The notes beneath the pieces were generated by a model, which saw only the letters and a list, made by a program, of their open reading frames with translations, was not told the DNA's origin and did no database searches. Positions 1-7,423 of a DNA stretch of 64,000 nucleotides are shown here, one piece after another. How positions within the stretch are numbered: the first letter of the stretch is position 1; each line of letters begins with the position of its first letter. The stretch comes from TMED14 sp963925545 (lineage in GTDB: Bacteria; Bacteroidota; Bacteroidia; Flavobacteriales; Schleiferiaceae): positions 6,247 to 70,246 of the forward strand of contig CAWUSA010000002.1 of assembly GCA_963925545.1 (NCBI GenBank), given 5' to 3'. Made by a program: the position numbers and the translations under genes.

Positions 1-716
1 ATCTTAACCTGGTGTCAGGCGCCTATCAGTTGAAGCTGACTCGAGATAACAAGGCTTTCCCTTTTGAAATGGCCATTCGCCAGCGAGAACCTTTTGCATG
101 GGAGGGCATGCAAGTGGATGCCATTAACTCACAGTCTTTGATTGTTCCCTTGTGGAATGATCAAATCACCATGAGCTACCAGGCCAGCAGTGAGGAACCC
201 ATTTTGCGCGTTGATGATTGGCAGGGCATGGGCCAATGGGAAACCCGTGATGCATGGTCAAGCTTTGCCGTTGAATGGCATCATGGCAGCACCAAGGTGA
301 ATGATGCCTGGCAAAGCGATTACCGTGCTCGATACCAATATGGAAGCACTGCGGAGCTTTGCCTTCCAACATGGTCAGGTGAGGCTGAGATGGTCCGTCA
401 ATGGGACGTCAAAGGGTTGACTCCGGGGCTGAAGGCCTTTGTGGGTCTCAGTGGACGTGCTTGGTCTGGTGGCTGGCAGCGACCTGTCTACATTCCTGAA
501 AGGGGCCAGTTTGCTATCTTAAGGCAAGCGAACTCGATGCCGGCTTCTGGTGTGATTCATGGCATGATTGGCCTTGAGCTTCCCCAGCTGTCATTGAAGC
601 TTCATTTACAAAATGCTAATCAAGGTTGGCTACCCAACGGCATATTCATGGCAGAGCATTACCCGTTGCCGCCTGCCACAGTTCGGGTAACAGCTCGCTG
701 GCGCATGTTCAATTGA
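1..716 (+). CDS. C-terminal part of a putative outer-membrane porin (5' end outside window)
   Basis: The reading frame is open to the left edge, so the gene begins outside the window; a GTG at 12 is in frame but is unlikely to be the true start. The visible ~235 residues have the alternating aromatic/polar pattern of transmembrane beta strands and no cytoplasmic enzyme motif. The end (YPLPPATVRVTARWRMFN) resembles the closing strand of Bacteroidota putative porins (Porin_10), which end in a short aromatic strand after a 'YPxPxR' stretch. The likely role is an outer-membrane channel, but substrate cannot be judged. It converges on dnaB with a 15-base gap. Confidence 0.55.
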   Translation, partial: LNLVSGAYQLKLTRDNKAFPFEMAIRQREPFAWEGMQVDAINSQSLIVPLWNDQITMSYQASSEEPILRVDDWQGMGQWETRDAWSSFAVEWHHGSTKVNDAWQSDYRARYQYGSTAELCLPTWSGEAEMVRQWDVKGLTPGLKAFVGLSGRAWSGGWQRPVYIPERGQFAILRQANSMPASGVIHGMIGLELPQLSLKLHLQNANQGWLPNGIFMAEHYPLPPATVRVTARWRMFN

Positions 717-731
717 GGACTGAGCTACACC

Positions 732-2258
732 TTAAAACGGCGAATGGTCGCTGTTGTCAGGTGTAACCGAACCAAATTGCCCTTTCTCGTTCATCTTGGA
801 TTCAATGATGGCATCTGATGACGGATTGGATGATTTTCTGAGCGAATCATAATCACTATTCATGTCAGAGAATTTTGCCAACTTGCCCTCAAAGCGCAAC
901 CGGACGTTGCTTAATGAGCCATTCCGGTGCTTGGCAATGATGAATTCAGCCTGACCATCCGTCGGGCTTCCGTCATCATCCCACTCGCTCATTTGGTAGT
1001 ATTCTGGTCGGTAAATGAAGGAGACAATATCTGCATCCTGCTCGATGGCTCCAGATTCACGCAAGTCAGAAAGCAAAGGCCGTTTTGAACCGCCACGTGT
1101 TTCAACTGCACGACTCAACTGAGATATAGCGATCACAGGTATTGCCAGTTCTTTTGCGATGCTTTTCAATGATCGAGAGATGCTTGAAATCTCTTGCTCT
1201 CTGTTGCCAGAGTTCTTGCTAGCTCCAGCAGTCATCAGCTGCAAGTAATCAACGATGATGATACTTACATCGTGTTGAGACTTCAGGCGACGGCATTTTG
1301 CCCGAAGGTCAAAAATGGAAATGCCCGGGGTGTCGTCAATGAACAGTGGCGCGTCTTCCAGGGTTTTCACCTTGCTGGTTAGCTGGTCCCACTCAACGGC
1401 ATTGAGGCTTCCTTTTCGCAGCTTCTCTGAGTCGATGCCCGTTTCTGAAGAGATCAATCGGGTGATGAGCTGCACAGAAGACATCTCCAAAGAGAAAAGC
1501 CCAACTGCTTTGTTGTGATCCACAGCAATATTGCGAGCCATGCTTAATACCATGGCTGTTTTTCCCATCCCTGGTCGGGCAGCTATGATGATGAGGTCGG
1601 AATCTTGCCAACCGGCTGTCACCTTGTCAATGCCAGCAAAACCCGAAGGGATACCGGAGAATCCATCACTGTTGTAAATTTCTTCAATGCGTTTGAGGGC
1701 GGCTTTCACTAACTCATTGGATCCCTCGTAGTTTTTCTTGAGGTTGCCCTGCGATACCTCAAACAAGCTTTGTTCAGCCTTGTCCAACAAGTCAAGCACA
1801 TCTGTGCTATCCTCATAAGCTTCTTCAATCATGTTATTGGAGATGCGAATCAGTTCTCGCTGAATGTGTTTCTGCACCACGATGCGAGCGTGGTATTCAA
1901 TGTGTGCGGCAGAAGAGACCCTTGTAGAGAGGTCTACCAATTTGGCTTCAGCGCCAATTTGCTTCAAAACCCCATCCTGCTTCAATTGCTGAGCAACCGT
2001 TAACAGGTCAACGGGTTTGGACTCACCAAAGAGTAGGTGGATGGCAGTGAAGATCAATTGATGGGACTGAACATAAAAGCTCTCTGCAGCTAAGATGTCA
2101 ATGACCTTGCTCAAGGCATCACGATCGATCAGCAAGGCGCCAAGCACGGCCTCCTCAAGATCGATGGCTTGAGGGGGGATGCGCCCACCCATTGGCAAGT
2201 CAATGACCCCTGGGTTGTAGGCTGCTGATTGAGCTGGATTTTTTTTGAATGCTTCCAT
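732..2258 (-). CDS. dnaB: Replicative DNA helicase DnaB
   Basis: Hexameric 5'-3' helicase that unwinds DNA at the replication fork and recruits primase. The 508 residues match the usual family length. The N-terminal DnaB domain covers about residues 28-130 (IDLEEAVLGALL at its start). The RecA-like SF4 core begins near 195, with Walker A ARPGMGKT at 227-234 and Walker B IIIVDYLQL at 333-341. No intein interrupts it. The C-terminal ~40 residues are a polar tail. It lies 5 bases downstream of accA on the same strand and is probably co-transcribed with it, a linkage common in Flavobacteriia. Confidence 0.97.
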   Translation of the reverse strand: MEAFKKNPAQSAAYNPGVIDLPMGGRIPPQAIDLEEAVLGALLIDRDALSKVIDILAAESFYVQSHQLIFTAIHLLFGESKPVDLLTVAQQLKQDGVLKQIGAEAKLVDLSTRVSSAAHIEYHARIVVQKHIQRELIRISNNMIEEAYEDSTDVLDLLDKAEQSLFEVSQGNLKKNYEGSNELVKAALKRIEEIYNSDGFSGIPSGFAGIDKVTAGWQDSDLIIIAARPGMGKTAMVLSMARNIAVDHNKAVGLFSLEMSSVQLITRLISSETGIDSEKLRKGSLNAVEWDQLTSKVKTLEDAPLFIDDTPGISIFDLRAKCRRLKSQHDVSIIIVDYLQLMTAGASKNSGNREQEISSISRSLKSIAKELAIPVIAISQLSRAVETRGGSKRPLLSDLRESGAIEQDADIVSFIYRPEYYQMSEWDDDGSPTDGQAEFIIAKHRNGSLSNVRLRFEGKLAKFSDMNSDYDSLRKSSNPSSDAIIESKMNEKGQFGSVTPDNSDHSPF

Positions 2259-2263
2259 CTGAA

Positions 2264-3220
2264 TCAGGCCTCCTGAAAGACCCCCATGTTACCGAATTTC
2301 TCAATGCGTGTGTCAACCAATTCATCAGCTGGAACGTCCTTAAGTTCTTGGTAGCAGTCTAGAATAACCTTTCGAAGGGTTTTGAACATGCCCTCTCGGT
2401 CGCGGTGTGCACCACCTATGGGTTCTTTGATGATGCCATCAACCAGGCCATTGCCTTTCATGTCATTCGCCGTCAGTTTCAATGCAGATGCTGCAGTTTC
2501 CTTGTGATCCCAGCTGCGCCATAGAATGGAGGAACAGCTTTCTGGACTGATCACGGAATACCAAGTGTTTTCAAGCATGAGCACACGGTCGCCAACACCG
2601 ATGCCTAAAGCACCACCGGAAGCACCTTCACCAATGATGATACAAATCACGGGCACACGAAGGCGAGTCATCTCAAGGATGTTTCGGGCAATGGCTTCTC
2701 CTTGACCACGTTCTTCTGCAACAAGGCCAGGAAAGGCCCCGGGGGTGTCAATCAATGTAACAATGGGGCGGCCAAATTTCTCAGCTTGCTTGAACAGGCG
2801 AAGGGCCTTGCGGTAGCCGTCAGGGTTGGCCATTCCGAAATTGCGCATCTGACGCATTTTAGTATTTCTGCCCTTTTGTTGACCGACAAAGAGGAAACTC
2901 TCTCCGTCAATGCTTCCCCAACCACCAATCATGGCCTTGTCGTCCTTCACGCGTCGGTCGCCATGCAGTTCGATGAAGCTTCCATCGGTCAAGGCATCAA
3001 TGTATGCCAAGGTGTGCGGACGATCTGGGTGACGGCTCATTTGAACCTTTTGCCACGCTGTCATGTTTTTTGCAACCTCAGCATGGGTTTTTTTCAGTTT
3101 CACCTTCAGATCTTTGACACTTTGTTTCATGTCAACACCGCTGTCCTTTGATAGGGTTTCAGCCTGAGCGATTTGATCGTCCAGTGCCTTGATGGGGCTT
3201 TCAAAATCTAAGTATTCCAT
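2264..3220 (-). CDS. accA: Acetyl-CoA carboxylase carboxyltransferase subunit alpha
   Basis: AccA pairs with AccD to transfer the carboxyl group from carboxybiotin to acetyl-CoA, the first committed step of fatty-acid synthesis. The start at 3220 (MEYLDFESPIKALD) matches the usual Bacteroidota N-terminus and gives 318 residues; the frame runs 35 codons further upstream but that part overlaps the permease gene and looks non-coding. The crotonase-fold core carries GEGASGGALGIGVGDRV and the SPESCSSILWR stretch typical of AccA. A -7 promoter element lies 17 bases before the chosen start. accD is not in the window; birA at 36 kb would charge the biotin carrier. Confidence 0.96.
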   Translation of the reverse strand: MEYLDFESPIKALDDQIAQAETLSKDSGVDMKQSVKDLKVKLKKTHAEVAKNMTAWQKVQMSRHPDRPHTLAYIDALTDGSFIELHGDRRVKDDKAMIGGWGSIDGESFLFVGQQKGRNTKMRQMRNFGMANPDGYRKALRLFKQAEKFGRPIVTLIDTPGAFPGLVAEERGQGEAIARNILEMTRLRVPVICIIIGEGASGGALGIGVGDRVLMLENTWYSVISPESCSSILWRSWDHKETAASALKLTANDMKGNGLVDGIIKEPIGGAHRDREGMFKTLRKVILDCYQELKDVPADELVDTRIEKFGNMGVFQEA

Positions 3221-3237
3221 AGCTATGATATAGGCCT

Positions 3238-3245
3238 CAAACTTA
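3238..3245 (-). promoter_or_regulatory. Candidate -7 element for accA-dnaB
   Basis: Minus-strand TAAGTTTG fits the Bacteroidota -7 consensus TAnnTTTG and ends 17 bases before the accA start. I see no TTG at the expected upstream distance. It lies between the permease stop and accA, so it would give accA-dnaB its own transcript with a leader of about 13 bases. Confidence 0.5.
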
Positions 3246-3299
3246 CAAGATTTGTGAGGGTAAATGGTAACATGTGAATAAGAAAGGCGCAAAAACCTT

Positions 3300-4379
3300 T
3301 CAGCTTGAGGCGCGCCGGTAGGCAAGCATAGCTACCCCTAGGAAGAGGATGTTTGGCACCCATACCGCGACCAATGGACTGGTCACATGTGTGCTGGCGA
3401 GGGTGCTACTCAGTTGCATCAAGAAAATATAGAGGACAGCCACAAGTAAACCCAGGGCAATTTGCGCCCCAATACCACCGCGTTGGCTGCGACTAGCCAT
3501 GGCAGCTGCAATCAAAACCAAGATGAAAGCAGAGAGGGGGTAGGCGCTGCGACGGTACCACTCCATTTCATAGAAAAGGACAGCTTCAGACCCGCTCAAC
3601 CTCACCTGTTTCAGTGCTTTGTAGAGTTCAGGGCTGGTCATGGTTTCAATGCCCCGATTGTTGCTGCTGAATTGCTGAGGCAAAAATGCAAAACTGCTGT
3701 CCAGCCTCACCCCTGATGTCAGGCTCATATGCCCATTGGACTGCCACTGCCTCAAGGTCCAATTGTCCATGTGCCATGAAGTTTTAGCGCTGTCATACTT
3801 GATGAAAGAAGCTTTCAATCGGTCCACCATGCGGCCCTGTTCAAAATGTTCGTACGTGAAATTGTAGCCGCCCATGCGATCGGGACTCCAGGTCTCCACA
3901 TAAATGAAATGGCCCGGGAGGACTTGGCGATGCAAATGAATGGGGCGCGAAGTGACCCGGTGCTGAATGTAAGCCTCCTCAAAGGCGATTCGGGAGCTGT
4001 TGGTTCCAGGGATGATGAAGTGGCTCAGGCTGGCAGAAGCCAAGCAAATAACAGCTGCACCAATCAGGTAAGGTCGCATCAGTCGACCAAAGGAAAGCCC
4101 CCCGGTTAACATCGCAGAAATCTCACCTTGATTGGCCATGCGAGCCGTGAAAAACACGGTAGAAAGAAACAGGATAAGGGCAGAGAAGGTGTTGCCGTAA
4201 AAGGCAATGAAGTTCAAGTAATAGTCCAGCAAGATGGTTGCAAGGTTCAGGTCATTGTCCATGAAATCATCCAGTTTCTGAGACACATCAAAGACCATGG
4301 CTATGAGCATGATCAAGCCCATGAACAGGGCAAAATTGCCTAGAAATTTACTGAGAATGTACCGGTCTACGCGATTCAT
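3300..4379 (-). CDS. LptF/LptG family permease (YjgP/YjgQ)
   Basis: Inner-membrane subunit of the lipopolysaccharide export ABC transporter LptBFG, which extracts LPS from the inner membrane and feeds the Lpt bridge. The 359-residue protein starts MNRVDRYILSKFLGNF, the family's typical amphipathic N-terminus. It has about three membrane helices in the first 120 residues, a periplasmic beta-jellyroll region (about 130-270) and three more helices at the C-terminus. F and G cannot be told apart by eye, and the partner gene is not visible. It sits 22 bases downstream of tgt, as in many Bacteroidota. Confidence 0.9.
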   Translation of the reverse strand: MNRVDRYILSKFLGNFALFMGLIMLIAMVFDVSQKLDDFMDNDLNLATILLDYYLNFIAFYGNTFSALILFLSTVFFTARMANQGEISAMLTGGLSFGRLMRPYLIGAAVICLASASLSHFIIPGTNSSRIAFEEAYIQHRVTSRPIHLHRQVLPGHFIYVETWSPDRMGGYNFTYEHFEQGRMVDRLKASFIKYDSAKTSWHMDNWTLRQWQSNGHMSLTSGVRLDSSFAFLPQQFSSNNRGIETMTSPELYKALKQVRLSGSEAVLFYEMEWYRRSAYPLSAFILVLIAAAMASRSQRGGIGAQIALGLLVAVLYIFLMQLSSTLASTHVTSPLVAVWVPNILFLGVAMLAYRRASS

Positions 4380-4401
4380 GGGTGATCTGCCGTCGGATGG
4401 C

Positions 4402-5532
4402 CTAAAGCTTGGTTTGAAGTTGGGGGACCATGCGGTCTTTCCATTGCCTGAAGTCCCCTGCCAAAATATGCTTTCTCGCTGTTTCTACAAGCCAGAGGTA
4501 AAAACGCAAATTGTGAATGGAGGTGATCTGTCGGCCAAGCGCTTCATTCACATGAAAAAGGTGCCTGACGTAGGCCTTGCTGTAACGCTGATCAACACTG
4601 GCATCGCCATGTGGATCCAGTGGGCTGAAGTCCTTTGCCCATTTGGCATTCCGGAGATTGATGATGCCAATTGAGGTGAAAATCTGTCCATTGCGAGCAT
4701 TCCGTGTTGGCATGACACAATCGAACATGTCCACGCCTAAGGCAATGTTTTCAAGGATGTTGGCAGGGGTTCCTACACCCATCAAATAGCGAGGCTTGTC
4801 TTCAGGCAGGATGCCACAGACCAAGTCAGTCATGGCATACATTTCTTCAGCTGGCTCACCCACACTCAATCCGCCAATGGCATTGCCCCACGCACCTTTG
4901 CTGGCAACCACCTCTGCGGACTCCTTGCGAAGGTCAGGGAAGGTGCTGCCCTGCACAATGGGAAAGAGGGCTTGATTGTGGCCGTAGAGCGGCTCAGATG
5001 CTTCCCAGGCAGCCATGCTCCGGTCCAACCACCGATGGGTGCGATGCATGGCCTCTCTTGCATAGGTTTTTTCACAAGGGTAGTCGGTGCACTCATCAAA
5101 TGCCATCGCGATGTCAGCACCAATGTGACGTTGTACATCCATCACAAATTCTGGTGTGAATACATGCTTGCTGCCATCGATGTGTGACTTGAAAGTGACA
5201 CCTTCCTCTGTGATTTTACGCATGTGTTTGAGCGAATGCACTTGAAATCCCCCGCTGTCGGTGAGCATTGGCCCATCCCAGGTGCTAAAGGCATGCAGAC
5301 CGCCTGCGCGTCCCAAGATGTCAATGCCTGGCCTTAGGTAGAGGTGGTAGGTGTTACCAAGAACGATATGTGCCTTGATGTCATCCTTGAGCTCATGGGG
5401 ATGCACCCCTTTAACTGATCCTTGTGTGCCCACGGGCATGAAGATCGGTGTGGGCACCTTGCCGTGATCAGTATGCAGGATGCCGGCACGGCCAGCGCTG
5501 TTGACATCCTTGCCTTCGAGTTCAAATTGCAT
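4402..5532 (-). CDS. tgt: Queuine/preQ1 tRNA-guanine transglycosylase
   Basis: Exchanges the wobble guanine of GUN-anticodon tRNAs for preQ1 during queuosine synthesis. The 376-residue TIM barrel is full length. It has DSGGFQVHSL, the conserved aspartate near residue 91, and FDCVMPTRNARNG with the nucleophile aspartate in the second half. The zinc site is unusual: where most bacterial Tgt enzymes have CxCxxC this protein has GDASVD after SPLDPH, although the later histidine (SIHNL) remains. The metal is therefore probably absent. A TAnnTTTA element ends 4 bases before the ATG. Confidence 0.96.
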   Translation of the reverse strand: MQFELEGKDVNSAGRAGILHTDHGKVPTPIFMPVGTQGSVKGVHPHELKDDIKAHIVLGNTYHLYLRPGIDILGRAGGLHAFSTWDGPMLTDSGGFQVHSLKHMRKITEEGVTFKSHIDGSKHVFTPEFVMDVQRHIGADIAMAFDECTDYPCEKTYAREAMHRTHRWLDRSMAAWEASEPLYGHNQALFPIVQGSTFPDLRKESAEVVASKGAWGNAIGGLSVGEPAEEMYAMTDLVCGILPEDKPRYLMGVGTPANILENIALGVDMFDCVMPTRNARNGQIFTSIGIINLRNAKWAKDFSPLDPHGDASVDQRYSKAYVRHLFHVNEALGRQITSIHNLRFYLWLVETARKHILAGDFRQWKDRMVPQLQTKL

Positions 5533-5536
5533 GTTG

Positions 5537-5544
5537 TAAAATTA
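5537..5544 (-). promoter_or_regulatory. Variant -7 element immediately before tgt (possible leaderless start)
   Basis: Minus-strand TAATTTTA, then CAAC, then the tgt ATG. It differs from TAnnTTTG only at the last base. The 4-base spacing equals that seen at ddl, pheT, pyrE and the PASTA gene and would place the transcript start at or next to the ATG. Confidence 0.4.
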
Positions 5545-5560
5545 GCGGAATGACCTTGAC

Positions 5561-5568
5561 TACTTTTG
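5561..5568 (+). promoter_or_regulatory. -7 element immediately before the glycosyltransferase-like gene
   Basis: TACTTTTG is an exact TAnnTTTG match, followed by CTTAG and ATG at 5574. The 5-base gap suggests a leaderless or nearly leaderless transcript and favours 5574 over 5613 as the start. A TTG at 5534-5536 lies 24 bases upstream, slightly beyond the usual spacing. Confidence 0.55.
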
Positions 5569-5573
5569 CTTAG

Positions 5574-6677
5574 ATGGAAATGTGCTGGGAATGCTTGAAG
5601 GGTTTGGATGTCATGTACGCTACATGGCTGTTTTTCAGTCTGATAACATTGATTCTCTTGCTTGCCCAATTCAAATCTATCATCGCTTTATGGCCATCAT
5701 GGCGACAGAATACCCTTGCGCCGACCGCTGACATGACCTTGGTATTGCTTGGGAAGGATGCTGCGGATCATGTGAAGCCTTGGCTTGAGGCATTGCAATC
5801 ACACCCACACACCCAAAATACCCCCGTGATTGTGGTTGATGACCAAAGCCAGGGTCAAACGAGGCAAGCCTTGGATCAGTTGATCAAAGCTTACCCTCAC
5901 ATGCATGCTGTTCATGTCCCGCCATCGGTGCGATTTCAGGACAGCAGCAAGCTAGCCTACACCCTTGGGTTCAAAGCTTGCACCACCCGCTATGCTGTTT
6001 GTGTGAGTTTGCAATTCCAACCACCGGAGCAGCTGAATCAATGGCTGTCAACGATGATGGAACCTCTGGGTGGTCGTGTATTGGCCTCTTGGACATGGTC
6101 ACAGTCACTGGGTGGGCTTTGGTTACAATTTGAGCATGCCATGGAACACCTGTATGCAGCCAGACGCCAAGTGAATGCCGGCCGTGCGACAGGACTGAAG
6201 GCGAGTGCTTTTGCTATTGATGTCAAATCCTTTTTTCAAGTCAAGGGCTTTTTGTCCCACATGCATCTCGATGGAGGAACCATTGAATTCTTGATGAATG
6301 ACCTAGCGAAACTGGGTCAAGTCAGGCCAGTTTTAGCTAAAAATATGGCCTTATTGCCGCGATTTGAACTGCCTATGGATGTGCGTGTTCACAAGCACAG
6401 GAAGTGGAAGGAACGAAATGGCCTTAAAATTGCAGGTATTTTGCAGGCAATTCACCTGCTTTTATGGACCCTATTGATTGCGAAACCTCTTTATGACGTT
6501 GGGTTTCAGGGCCCAATTGATCATTTTTTGCTCATTAGCGGATCTCTTACCATCTTGCCATTGTTAAACGCTTACACATTGAGCATGATTTGGTGTGCAA
6601 GTGATCATTCATGGTCCATGGGCTTATTGAGCCCCTTATACTGGATCAAAACCTTGTTGCGAATACGACGATCATGA
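5574..6677 (+). CDS. Membrane glycosyltransferase-like protein lacking the DxD motif
   Basis: It resembles family-2 (GT-A) membrane glycosyltransferases. A membrane helix covers about residues 15-33. VIVVDDQS (85-92) is the nucleotide-binding strand, and FQDSSKLAYTLGFKACTTRY (121-140) aligns with the family's K-ALxxGxKAA segment. Two hydrophobic helices near the C-terminus complete the topology. Where active members read TDAD, this protein reads AVCVSLQF (141-148), so the metal-binding DxD is missing. It may be inactive, use another mechanism or act as a scaffold. The ATG at 5574 follows a promoter element; an alternative ATG at 5613 puts the membrane helix right at the N-terminus. Its stop overlaps the rsmG start (ATGA). 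Confidence 0.7.
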   Translation: MEMCWECLKGLDVMYATWLFFSLITLILLLAQFKSIIALWPSWRQNTLAPTADMTLVLLGKDAADHVKPWLEALQSHPHTQNTPVIVVDDQSQGQTRQALDQLIKAYPHMHAVHVPPSVRFQDSSKLAYTLGFKACTTRYAVCVSLQFQPPEQLNQWLSTMMEPLGGRVLASWTWSQSLGGLWLQFEHAMEHLYAARRQVNAGRATGLKASAFAIDVKSFFQVKGFLSHMHLDGGTIEFLMNDLAKLGQVRPVLAKNMALLPRFELPMDVRVHKHRKWKERNGLKIAGILQAIHLLLWTLLIAKPLYDVGFQGPIDHFLLISGSLTILPLLNAYTLSMIWCASDHSWSMGLLSPLYWIKTLLRIRRS

Positions 6678-7330
6678 CAATCAAGCCTCCCACTGCAAAA
6701 GACTTCAAGCGCTTCCCCTTTCTGACGAAAGAAGCCATTGAGCAACTTCAACGCTTACCTAACCTTTACAAGGAATGGAATTCTCGCATCAATGTGATTT
6801 CGAGAAAGGACATGGAACTGTTATGGGAGCGACACATCTTCCATTCACTTACCCTAGGCCTGGCAGCTGACTTTCAGCCTGACATGAATGTCCTAGACTT
6901 GGGCACAGGCGGTGGTTTCCCGGGCATTCCTTTGGCTATTGCATTCCCCAGCGTACAATGGACACTGAACGACTCCATGGCGAAAAAGATCCGTGTGGTT
7001 CAAGCAGTTTCTGAAGCGATGGCCATACCCAATATCAGTGCTTACCACGGTCGCATTGAGAAGCTCAAAGGCCCTTGGGATGCCGTTGTCACCCGCGCGG
7101 TGGCACCAGCAAGCCAGCTTTTGACATGGACAAGAGGTCAAGTTGTAGAGGGTGGACCGATTTATGCCCTCAAGGGTGGTCGTTTGAAATCAGAGCTCAA
7201 GGGCTTGGACGCTGAAGTCCAAGAACTGAAGCAATGGATGAAGGGATCGGAATTTTACGAAACCAAGTGCATTGTGACCTTGCATCACCAAGCTGAAGAC
7301 AGCGCAAGACCCGAAATAGTCATGCCCTGA
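6674..7330 (+). CDS. rsmG: 16S rRNA (guanine527-N7)-methyltransferase RsmG
   Basis: Uses S-adenosylmethionine to methylate G527 in the 530 loop of 16S rRNA. The start at 6674 (MTIKPPTAKDFKRF) overlaps the upstream stop as ATGA and gives 218 residues, normal for the family. The SAM-binding motif VLDLGTGGGFPGIPLAI lies near residues 75-91, and the N-terminal helical segment (YKEWNSRINVISRKD) is typical of RsmG. It is translationally coupled to the glycosyltransferase-like gene. A bidirectional hairpin follows. Confidence 0.95.
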   Translation: MTIKPPTAKDFKRFPFLTKEAIEQLQRLPNLYKEWNSRINVISRKDMELLWERHIFHSLTLGLAADFQPDMNVLDLGTGGGFPGIPLAIAFPSVQWTLNDSMAKKIRVVQAVSEAMAIPNISAYHGRIEKLKGPWDAVVTRAVAPASQLLTWTRGQVVEGGPIYALKGGRLKSELKGLDAEVQELKQWMKGSEFYETKCIVTLHHQAEDSARPEIVMP

Positions 7331-7388
7331 TCACAGATTGCTTTTGAAATGGCTTAAGCAAGCCATCGTTACCAGCAAACAAGTCATG

Positions 7389-7420
7389 AAAAAACCCGCA
7401 GAGCGATCTGCGGGTTTTTT
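7389..7420. terminator. Bidirectional intrinsic terminator between rsmG and pruA
   Basis: A perfect 8-bp GC-rich stem (CCCGCAGA/TCTGCGGG, 7395-7402 and 7407-7414) closes a GCGA tetraloop of GNRA type. It has six A before and six T after it, so it works as a U-tract terminator on both strands. It sits between the convergent rsmG and pruA genes. Confidence 0.93.
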
Positions 7421-7423
7421 CGT

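Noticed and set aside
3221..3325. 35-codon N-terminal extension of accA
   Set aside because: It overlaps the permease gene, has no family similarity, and the internal ATG at 3220 gives the standard AccA N-terminus behind a promoter element.
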